Positions 5,518 through 12,270 of a stretch of DNA of 12,270 bases are shown piece by piece (position 1 is the first letter of the stretch; every line of letters begins with the position of its first letter). Source of the stretch: Psychromonas sp. GTDB lineage: Bacteria; Pseudomonadota; Gammaproteobacteria; Enterobacterales; Psychromonadaceae. The stretch is from NCBI GenBank assembly GCA_023145575.1, contig JAGLDN010000137.1:1-12270 (forward strand), in the 5' to 3' direction. A model generated the notes under the pieces. It was not told the DNA's origin and did no database searches. It saw only the letters and a list, made by a program, of their open reading frames with translations. The position numbers were made by a program, and so were the translations under genes.

Positions 5518-7596
5518 CTAATGCTCAAAAATATCAACGCTAGTCTCCAAGCATTTACGCAAACTAAAATCATTTACACCAACACCAAACCAACTATCTG
5601 GTCTTTGAAAGAAGTCCAATCCACGGCCAATTTTTACTGTCCAACCATTATCAATTCGTATTTCACGATCATGGAGGTTTTCATTCACTTGAATATCTAA
5701 TTCAACATCAAGCTCAAGTAAACTTTGCTGAAGGTCTTTAAGTGCTTCGGCCATTTCTTGGATATTAGTTTGCTCATCATAAGAGGTAATTAAAGTAATT
5801 TTTTTCACTGTAGGTTGCTTTAAAACAGCCTCACAAAAGCGAACAAAATTGTTAAGTTGATGTTTGGCTCTTATATAAGGATCTTCTATTACAACAGCTT
5901 TAGCTTTAGCTAAATACGGCGTAATTAAAGATTCGTAACTATGCCCTGTCGAGTCATAAGCTATCTTAAAGTGTTGTTCTTTAAGCTCGATTGATTCTGG
6001 TACAACAACTGGGGCAGTAATAGTCACTTGTTGAGTAGGATTTTCAACTTTAGTAGCCTGTACAGTTACTACAGGTTTGTGACTTTCTCCCTCATCAGGA
6101 ATATCAGTACTGATACCAGGTTTAATTGGGTTTAATGTCGCTTCAACACCAATCGTCTCAGGGCAATCAACAAAAATTTCTTTGTTGTCGGCATTAAAAT
6201 ATGACAAATGAATATTTGCAAACTCATCATCTGGTTTACGCTTATTCATTTGCTCTTTTACACGCCTGCGCCCTTCTATAGCATAACAAACATATTCTTC
6301 AAACTCACTATCAGAACACTCACCGTGTGGGTGTAACATTTTTAGAAAAGCAGCGACTGTTTTCTTGATTCCCTTTTCATCTCGTCCTTCAACACAACGT
6401 CCCAATTTAAGGCGCTGACTTACATCCTCATATCGGTTTGTATTCTTTAATTGATAGTGAAAAGCTTCAGCTAAGTAATCAGTAATAAAACCATAATTTT
6501 TAGTCAAAAACTCAGAACTGTTTTTAGGCATCTCCCAACCAGGCATATACATGCAGAATCGGTCCATCACAGCTAAATCGAACTCTTTCGGTAATGGTTG
6601 AAATAAATCATATTCAGTCGAGTTAACCACTTGCTCAACGCCTAAATCTAAGTTTCCAATAAAGGTCATACTTGCATCAGCAATAACTTCGGCCCCTCTA
6701 GAGAACCTCCCATTAGCCATAAAGTCTTTCATTATTTGAATGGTATCAGGATCTTTAACTTTCATATTGCCAACTTCATCGAAAGCAATAGTGTCCCAAT
6801 ATCCAACCAAGCCAACCTTTCTGCGAGCATTATTGTAGAAGAGTGAAGCACTACTTGTTTGGCCACCAGATATTAAAGTCGAATAAGGTGAAAATTCACT
6901 ATAAAAGTAAGATTTACCTGTGCCCCTTGGGCCAAGTTCAATAAAGTTATAATTAGCTTCAACAAGCGATGCTAACCTAGCCAAAAAGTGAAACTTAACG
7001 CGCTTAGTTAACTTACTTGGTTCTAGGCCTAAAGAGCGCATCACAATATCTAGCCAGTCATCACGAGTATAAAGGGCTCTATTTTCACAATAATTGTCGT
7101 AATCAAATCGACTTAACTGAATTGGCCGTAAATCTTCAATATAAAAAGCGTAATCATCTTCTTCTATTTCATTATGGCGCAAAGTGACTTCGGCCCAAAT
7201 GCCACCTTCAAGTAAACGGTCATTGTTTTTATAAAACTTCTCACCAATAGCAATACGCTGAGAGTTAAAATTTTCAAGACTAGCCCAATGTCGCTTTTCC
7301 TTTTCAACGTAACGAACATGCACTTTATCAATAAACTTATGCTTTCCCTTTGTAGCTACTTTTGATTGGGCTGCATTGGCTTCATCCGGTCGCACGTAAT
7401 TGTCATTTAGCGTATCTAAAACAGCGCTTAACCCTTCTTGTATTTCGTCGTCATCATCACTCGCACAAAAGCGAGCCAACAAAAATTCCAAGACAAAGGT
7501 AGGTACATTAGTGCCTTTCTTTATGCGGTGTAAAAGATCTTTACGAACAACTTTTCCGTCGAACCCTTCAATTAACTTTTCGTCTAATGCATCCAT
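5518..7596 (-). CDS. brxL: BREX-1 BrxL with MITD1-like C-terminal domain instead of Lon domain
   Basis: A 692-aa protein. Residues 1-470 match BREX-1 BrxL: the start MDALDEKLIEGFDGKVVRKDL, then an AAA+ core with Walker A GPRGTGKS (222-229), Walker B TIAFDE (269-274), sensor-like TFIGN (311-315) and a DRF arginine (345-347). BrxL is the AAA+ DNA-binding restriction factor of BREX, known to form ring assemblies on DNA. Canonical BrxL ends in a Lon-protease-like domain. Here residues 475-540 are a low-complexity linker (PVVTVQATKVENPTQQVT region) and 541-691 resemble the MITD1 C-terminal, phospholipase-D-like fold (MIT_C): EDPYIRAKHQLNNFVRFCE at 571-589, HDREIR at 642-647, GRGLDFF at 657-663, ETSVDIF at 684-690. 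The Lon domain is absent rather than mutated. The gene starts three bases after the pglZ stop. Confidence 0.92.
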   Translation of the reverse strand: MDALDEKLIEGFDGKVVRKDLLHRIKKGTNVPTFVLEFLLARFCASDDDDEIQEGLSAVLDTLNDNYVRPDEANAAQSKVATKGKHKFIDKVHVRYVEKEKRHWASLENFNSQRIAIGEKFYKNNDRLLEGGIWAEVTLRHNEIEEDDYAFYIEDLRPIQLSRFDYDNYCENRALYTRDDWLDIVMRSLGLEPSKLTKRVKFHFLARLASLVEANYNFIELGPRGTGKSYFYSEFSPYSTLISGGQTSSASLFYNNARRKVGLVGYWDTIAFDEVGNMKVKDPDTIQIMKDFMANGRFSRGAEVIADASMTFIGNLDLGVEQVVNSTEYDLFQPLPKEFDLAVMDRFCMYMPGWEMPKNSSEFLTKNYGFITDYLAEAFHYQLKNTNRYEDVSQRLKLGRCVEGRDEKGIKKTVAAFLKMLHPHGECSDSEFEEYVCYAIEGRRRVKEQMNKRKPDDEFANIHLSYFNADNKEIFVDCPETIGVEATLNPIKPGISTDIPDEGESHKPVVTVQATKVENPTQQVTITAPVVVPESIELKEQHFKIAYDSTGHSYESLITPYLAKAKAVVIEDPYIRAKHQLNNFVRFCEAVLKQPTVKKITLITSYDEQTNIQEMAEALKDLQQSLLELDVELDIQVNENLHDREIRIDNGWTVKIGRGLDFFQRPDSWFGVGVNDFSLRKCLETSVDIFEH

Positions 7597-7599
7597 AAA

Positions 7600-10122
7600 T
7601 TACACCACATAGTCTGTTTTAAGCTTTAATTTAGCGTGTTCTGCCAGTGTATTGGGGTTAAGTGCTTTAATCACAAAACTACCATGAAAATCATCATCCA
7701 TAATTATCGTCACTTTCTGGCTGTCACCAGGTTGTAAGGTGATTGTTCTAGTAGCGGCATTAACCGGACCACCAATCTTTGCTTCACCAACAACTTCAGT
7801 TGAACGAAACTTTTGAGCTTCGAGTAATATTTCAAAACTCTTTTCTTCGCTAAACATATCTTCTGAACTAACTGAAACTTCTACAATAGGACGACGAGAT
7901 GTAATTGACGTAGCACCTTTTTTATAACTCAGAGAAATAACTTCACTTTGCACTGAAGGTTGCGCTTGCGGCTTCAACTTCAATTCCATTACTGGTACTA
8001 CACACTCTTGAAGGGATGCACCACCATGAAAATACAATTTACCTTTTCGGTAAGCAGCCATAGTCTTCGGCCCTGCAACTGAACTATAATCACCTTTAAT
8101 ACCAAGCTGCTCAGCTGGTATTACAAAGTGATGCTCGTTAGCATTACCACTCCCTAAAGCAATCCGTTCATGGGTTAAATACCAATTACCAGCAGGCTTA
8201 GGGCAACTATCGCCAGCTCCAGCTTGACGATTCATAAAGAAGCCATGGTCTGTTGCAATAACAACCTGGTTGAAGCCCTGTTTTTGCAGCATACTGATAG
8301 CAACACGAAGATTCTTTAGTTCCCGTAAAATAACACTTGGAGCTGTTTTAGGTGTATTTTCGAATTGCGTATCTATTTCTACACTGCGTAAAACAGCAAG
8401 TTCTACATTTGAATCAAAAACATGAGCATTATCGACAAAACGATCAACTGCTATTTCTGCAAAACGACTACCATAGCGACGTTCAAATACAGCCATTCGC
8501 TGTTCAACGGTTGCTACAGTATGTTCTCCTAATACTGGTACCAACTTATCATCTATATTCTTTAATTCTAATTGATCTCTGGCACCTGGTAACAAGCTCG
8601 CCATACCTACCAGCGTTATGCTAGGTAAACATGAAAATGCTGGCTTTAAGCTAATTTCAAAATCATCTTTGAGCTGTTTTTCTAACTCGAGTCCTAATTC
8701 GTAACGCAATGCATCGACCATTAAGTACGCTACTCGCTGTCCACTCTGACTAAGTTTAGGGGCAACAAATTCATCAAATACATTTGAGTTATTAATTCTG
8801 CCTTGCGGTGGCCAACCATGAGTTGAAAGCTGCTTAGTGAATAATATTTGAACTTTTTCAGCTAATTTCCAATATTGATTACGAGCTTTGTCTATTACAG
8901 ACCTAAGCAAAGAGTCCTCATCCCAGTAGTCTGTAACCGCCTGTTCAAACTCACGCTGAAGCCTGTCAGCCTCTCTTAGATGTGTTAGATAAAACTCTAC
9001 TAGCGCATCTTGATTGCCACAGTTATCCGGCAGTTCTCTCAGTAAATCTGTACAAGATACAATTAATTTTTTTGCTGCTGATACTAAATCCCACTGTGTC
9101 TGGTTTTCACCTCTATTTGTCCAAACAGAATGAGTATGTCTTGAAAGTATCTCTGTCAGACTGTCAAAGTCGTCCTCTTCAACATTTTTAATGGCTGCAT
9201 TTAAAAATGTTCGCTCTTCAAAAGGAAAGGTATCTCGTATACCTAAGTTAATTATATTTGAGCAATAATTGACTAAGTTAAGACCATCTTTTTCACTTTC
9301 AATAATTTCAGCTTGTTGAATATATGTTTCTTGTGTTCTTAAGTCTTGACGAAGCCCATCACAAATATCTTCAATTATTGTTTGTGCTACGTTTTTGGCT
9401 TTGGGTACACCTGAAAGAGAATCAGGTAACTCTTCAGGTAAATCAAAAACAAATTCACTAAACAATATAAATCGCCAAAGTTCATCACTAACTGATTTCC
9501 ACTTTTGGCCACGAGTTGTTAACGTAAAACCAAGTACCTGTTGAAACAGTTCTTTCGCTTCATTTACCCAAGCAGAATTGCACTCAAGCGCCGATAACTG
9601 CTCTGATTCTGGAACCATCAATGACCTAATAATTTCAGGAGACGACTCTACTTTTAACAATGCGCGCAAAGTAGGCCATTGCAATCCACCACCAATGCCA
9701 TTAATCACGTCAAAACTTGGCTTATCATCTTGCTCAAATGCTTGACGAATTTGAGTTTGATGATCAGGTTTGGCTTTCAAGCATAAGCTTAAGTAACTAT
9801 CACCATCGCCTTGAGGAAAAAATTCACCACTGGCAGCATACAAGCTAAAAGGGTCTTGTTGCTTATCTTCGTCCGTTAAAGGAGCTGCTTTAGGAATGTA
9901 AACCAGCAGTTTATTTCCACCTTGTCCAAAGCCCGCTAAGCATTTTAGCGCTTGCTCTCTACTGGTAATACTAGACTCAGACGCATCAACTACTGTTACC
10001 TCTTCTGAAGCCATTTCCAAGCATAGTTGTCTGTATTGGTGATTCTGATCGTAAACCACCAAAACCCTCTGCTTAAGCCTAGGTTCAAACACCTTATTAA
10101 TTATATATTCTTGTATTTGCAT
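7600..10122 (-). CDS. pglZ: BREX-1 PglZ, alkaline-phosphatase-superfamily protein
   Basis: An 840-aa PglZ of the BREX type 1 kind, normal length. The N-terminal third (MQIQEYIINKVFEPRLKQRVLVVYD) and a long helical middle lead into the phosphatase-fold PglZ domain. Its likely metal and catalytic residues are visible: D470 in YLMVDALRYELG, D625 and H626 in IATDHGFF, plus a later HH in NEHHFVIP. A beta-rich C-terminal extension follows (about 725-840). PglZ is required for both phage exclusion and host methylation in studied BREX systems; its substrate is not settled, and metal-dependent nuclease or phosphatase activity has been proposed. It follows pglX with a 108-base gap and is nearly contiguous with brxL. 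The ribosome site is weak (GGA 11 bases upstream). Confidence 0.95.
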   Translation of the reverse strand: MQIQEYIINKVFEPRLKQRVLVVYDQNHQYRQLCLEMASEEVTVVDASESSITSREQALKCLAGFGQGGNKLLVYIPKAAPLTDEDKQQDPFSLYAASGEFFPQGDGDSYLSLCLKAKPDHQTQIRQAFEQDDKPSFDVINGIGGGLQWPTLRALLKVESSPEIIRSLMVPESEQLSALECNSAWVNEAKELFQQVLGFTLTTRGQKWKSVSDELWRFILFSEFVFDLPEELPDSLSGVPKAKNVAQTIIEDICDGLRQDLRTQETYIQQAEIIESEKDGLNLVNYCSNIINLGIRDTFPFEERTFLNAAIKNVEEDDFDSLTEILSRHTHSVWTNRGENQTQWDLVSAAKKLIVSCTDLLRELPDNCGNQDALVEFYLTHLREADRLQREFEQAVTDYWDEDSLLRSVIDKARNQYWKLAEKVQILFTKQLSTHGWPPQGRINNSNVFDEFVAPKLSQSGQRVAYLMVDALRYELGLELEKQLKDDFEISLKPAFSCLPSITLVGMASLLPGARDQLELKNIDDKLVPVLGEHTVATVEQRMAVFERRYGSRFAEIAVDRFVDNAHVFDSNVELAVLRSVEIDTQFENTPKTAPSVILRELKNLRVAISMLQKQGFNQVVIATDHGFFMNRQAGAGDSCPKPAGNWYLTHERIALGSGNANEHHFVIPAEQLGIKGDYSSVAGPKTMAAYRKGKLYFHGGASLQECVVPVMELKLKPQAQPSVQSEVISLSYKKGATSITSRRPIVEVSVSSEDMFSEEKSFEILLEAQKFRSTEVVGEAKIGGPVNAATRTITLQPGDSQKVTIIMDDDFHGSFVIKALNPNTLAEHAKLKLKTDYVV

Positions 10123-10155
10123 AATTTTTTAAATCCATAAACCACATATTTGTGA

Positions 10156-10230
10156 TTACACCTGGTTCCCTGGCTTTTTTATAGCATTAGTATTGATGAA
10201 ACGAATAAGACTCAAAGGCTGAACGTTCAT
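10156..10230 (-). CDS. Possible 24-aa ORF between pglX and pglZ
   Basis: The ATG at 10230-10228 follows the pglX stop with no gap (TAAATG), and GGAG lies seven bases upstream within the pglX end, ideal for reinitiation. The frame encodes MNVQPLSLIRFINTNAIKKP and four further residues before TAA at 10158-10156, 33 bases before pglZ. It could be a leader peptide that couples pglZ translation to pglX, or chance. I know of no family it belongs to. Confidence 0.3.
   Translation of the reverse strand: MNVQPLSLIRFINTNAIKKPGNQV
10178..10186 (-). promoter_or_regulatory. Candidate internal promoter for pglZ-brxL
   Basis: On the minus strand TGCTATAAA forms an extended -10 box about 56 bases before the pglZ start, in the only real gap of the operon. 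No good -35 accompanies it. It could allow pglZ and brxL to be made independently of pglX, but the sequence also codes within the small ORF and may be coincidental. Confidence 0.25.
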
Positions 10231-12270
10231 TTAAGACTCCTTCAAACGAGCAAGTTGTTTTTGTACAAATGAGCTGTACTCTTGAGGAGTCATCTCTCTT
10301 GGCTGCCATTCCAACTTAGTACCTTTACCGCGAGTGGCTGGTACTTCTACTTCATGCCATAAATCATTTTCGACACTATGAGCAATCGCGATACTTCTGT
10401 CTTGACGACATTTGTTAAACACTCTTTGAGGCCAATAACTTAATGCTAATGAAGACCAATCGTATTCACCTTGCTCTAGTCCTACCCACCTATTCTTCAG
10501 CTCATCTCTCCAGTTAGCATTTAAGAATAACCTCTTAAACGGTGCCGAGCATAAAACAACACCATCATCTATATTACATTGGAAGCCTCCCACCAGGACA
10601 TCATTAATCTGGTCTCTCAAATCTCTGGCTTCTTCAAGCAAACTTGCAATTTTTATATGCTGGGAATTATTTACGGTTTTAGCTGTCTTATAATTATCTT
10701 CTAACTCGGAAATAGTTGGCTCTAGAACATCATTTATCACTGCATACAAAGTTGATCTACTAAGTTTTGGATAAAACAACCATAATACAAAATTACCAGA
10801 TGATGAACTTAAGGGCAGGTATACGGGAGAAATCCGACTAAAACCACTATATTTTGTTAGGTGATCTTGAAAGAATTCCATAGGCTTCATTATGTATTGC
10901 TTCAGACTCCTCCCATTTAGAGATAATTGTACTTCTTCATTAAGATTCACTTTATCTGGATATAAAAAAACTAATAATTCAGAAATTGCATCATTTGCAT
11001 TTACGCTAAAATCGTCCCCCATCGGAGCAATACCTTTTTTTAATAGAGACTGCAATGACTCTGGCAAGGTATTGGGTAATTTGTAATCTAAACTCAAAGT
11101 TTGTATTGGTAAGGGGGCCAGTGCGTCCCTTTCAGTAAGATTGATATCGCTACCCTCAGAAAAGCGCCCAAACATTCTCCCAAATAAGTTTGAAACAATA
11201 TCTTTAGCTAAAAACCTTGAAATATCATCACCTTCTTTTATAGGTAAGCCTGTTACAGTCGTCCAATTATTTTCCAGATAACTTTTTGGCAAATCACTTT
11301 GTTCTATTCCATACAACTCCATGACTTTTATATCAACTTTGTTCTGAAGATTTTCTATAGATAATTTTTGCTTTCTTGCATAATCTGTGTAGTCAGTGAC
11401 AGCTTGTTCTAGACTGTCAGAATCAAGAAACTCAAACCAACACCGTGAATATAACCTAGATGTTTCATCACACAAGTATGGAGCTACAGAGTTTTTATAG
11501 CCTTCATTAAAGTATCCTTCCAATTCAGCTCTGTGTTCACTTAAATTGCTGTCAGGTATGGGTAGAACGTTAGCCACACCTACTATGAACTCAGGTCGTC
11601 CTGATTGTCCCAGCTTTAATTTAAACAGCATGTCATATAGTTTGGAATTTCCAAGTACTATAAGACTTTTAAGGCTATCAATATCGCAAAATGATGCCAT
11701 GCTTCTAACACTGAAGACTGTCCCTTTTGGAATCACTGAGGGGGTATACCTTAATGCTCTTAAGGGCCATGTAAAACCTGATTGATAATAACAATCAGAA
11801 TTTCTAATCACTGCTCCTTTAAAGTTCTTTAACTTATATCCATCTATTTCCCAATCACAAACCATTTTCAAATCATTATAATAAGGAGATAACTTCCCCC
11901 CTTTTGCAAATGATTGCCACTTATGCGCTAACTGACAATACGGACCCATTGCAAGTTCACTGTGGGTATCAGCTGGCGCTATATCCTCTAAACTTACCTC
12001 CCACCACATCCGGGCAAAACGAAAATCATCACCAGTTTGCAAGCCTACAACTGCATTTCTTTTTTCAGACTTATAAGGTTGATTTTTTTTAAATAACTCT
12101 CGTAAGTTATCACCTACCCAATATGAAAAAGGAGAACCTGGAACAGCATCAAAACTTGATGGATCTGTTACAGTTAAGTTTTGGATACTACTTCCATTTA
12201 TTGTGTTTATTAAACCAGCATGCTTATTTACAGTATCTACTAAACGAATACTGACATGGTTTAATAGATT
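10231..12270 (-). CDS. pglX: BREX-1 adenine methyltransferase PglX (C-terminal part, runs off the right edge)
   Basis: The minus-strand frame is open to the window edge, giving 679 residues of a protein that is usually about 1,200. The N-terminal SAM-binding half with its NPPY motif lies outside. PglX methylates one strand of a non-palindromic site at N6 of adenine, marking host DNA, and is needed for BREX exclusion. Family hallmarks in view are GSPFSYWV near the edge, LQTGDDFRFARMWWEV, the RISPVYLPLSSSSGNFVLWL stretch with YPKLSRSTLY after it, DDGVVLCSAPFKRLF, and GEYDWSSLALSYWPQRVFNK followed by DRSIAIAH. The region includes target-recognition sequence, so specificity would be encoded here. 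A TTG at 12042 is inside conserved sequence and is not the start. There is no frameshift in the visible part. Confidence 0.95.
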   Translation of the reverse strand, partial: NLLNHVSIRLVDTVNKHAGLINTINGSSIQNLTVTDPSSFDAVPGSPFSYWVGDNLRELFKKNQPYKSEKRNAVVGLQTGDDFRFARMWWEVSLEDIAPADTHSELAMGPYCQLAHKWQSFAKGGKLSPYYNDLKMVCDWEIDGYKLKNFKGAVIRNSDCYYQSGFTWPLRALRYTPSVIPKGTVFSVRSMASFCDIDSLKSLIVLGNSKLYDMLFKLKLGQSGRPEFIVGVANVLPIPDSNLSEHRAELEGYFNEGYKNSVAPYLCDETSRLYSRCWFEFLDSDSLEQAVTDYTDYARKQKLSIENLQNKVDIKVMELYGIEQSDLPKSYLENNWTTVTGLPIKEGDDISRFLAKDIVSNLFGRMFGRFSEGSDINLTERDALAPLPIQTLSLDYKLPNTLPESLQSLLKKGIAPMGDDFSVNANDAISELLVFLYPDKVNLNEEVQLSLNGRSLKQYIMKPMEFFQDHLTKYSGFSRISPVYLPLSSSSGNFVLWLFYPKLSRSTLYAVINDVLEPTISELEDNYKTAKTVNNSQHIKIASLLEEARDLRDQINDVLVGGFQCNIDDGVVLCSAPFKRLFLNANWRDELKNRWVGLEQGEYDWSSLALSYWPQRVFNKCRQDRSIAIAHSVENDLWHEVEVPATRGKGTKLEWQPREMTPQEYSSFVQKQLARLKES
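12252..12270 (-). repeat. Right copy of the 19-bp inverted repeat, inside pglX
   Basis: The last 19 bases are the exact reverse complement of bases 4-22. In pglX they encode NLLNHV on the minus strand. The match ends at 12251 on the inner side; whether it continues beyond 12270 cannot be seen. Confidence 0.7.

Noticed and set aside
5518..7596. BrxL as a Lon-type protease
   Set aside because: No Lon-like domain or Ser-Lys region is visible at the C-terminus; the sequence there matches MIT_C motifs instead.
8352..9191. Plus-strand frames within pglZ (and similar ones within pglX and brxL)
   Set aside because: They are antisense to well-conserved coding regions and show unnatural composition without start signals.
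10231..12042. A 603-aa protein starting at 12042
   Set aside because: The start would be a TTG inside the conserved GLQTGDDFRF segment; the frame continues open to 12270 with PglX sequence, so the gene is partial.
1..12270. CRISPR array, tRNA or rRNA genes
   Set aside because: No regularly spaced repeats with unique spacers were seen, and no cloverleaf apart from the tRNA-like part of tmRNA.

Overview
The window reads as an AT-rich chromosomal segment of a gammaproteobacterium, probably a marine member of the Alteromonadales or a near relative. The grounds are a tmRNA encoding the tag ANDDNYALAA, an RdgC next to it, and an ssrA-targeted P4-type integrase. The taxon is inferred from family resemblance; no database could be searched.

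Layout. Bases 1-615 hold no intact gene: there is an imperfect palindrome, a decayed IS630-type transposase fragment and a small nested inverted repeat. rdgC (616-1524) and ssrA (1597-1951) are the chromosomal backbone. The 3' end of ssrA is the left edge of a genomic island. Next come a terminator, a set of 10-bp-phased CGTCT repeats and a full tyrosine integrase (2138-3379). A second, decayed integrase locus follows: an intact arm-domain/coiled-coil protein (3533-4000) and, a few bases later, the vestigial end of an integrase (4005-4115). Both integrase loci share the same inverted-repeat operator placed identically over an extended -10 box. From 4123 to 4430 there is a strong 16-bp hairpin and the 3' remnant of a YgjP/DUF45-type metallopeptidase, which suggests an older restriction cassette once stood here. 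A 101-aa protein of unknown function follows on the + strand.

From 4757 to the right edge everything is on the minus strand and forms the distal half of a BREX type 1 phage-defence operon. In transcription order it is pglX (m6A methyltransferase, N-terminus beyond the right edge), a possible 24-codon leader ORF, pglZ (alkaline-phosphatase-fold protein), brxL (AAA+ protein), then a two-TM membrane protein packed against brxL. In canonical BREX-1 the upstream genes brxA, brxB and brxC would be expected beyond position 12270. PglX methylates host DNA as the self mark, while the remaining components block phage DNA replication.

The most interesting point is BrxL. Its N-terminal and AAA+ regions look like ordinary BREX-1 BrxL. 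The usual C-terminal Lon-protease-like domain is absent, and in its place, after a linker, is a domain closely resembling the C-terminal phospholipase-D-like domain of eukaryotic MITD1 (MIT_C). The next gene encodes a membrane-anchored protein, so this BREX variant may act at the membrane, which is inference. The first 22 bases of the window also contain an exact 19-bp inverted copy of the last 19 bases (inside pglX), which needs checking as an assembly artefact or an inversion joint.
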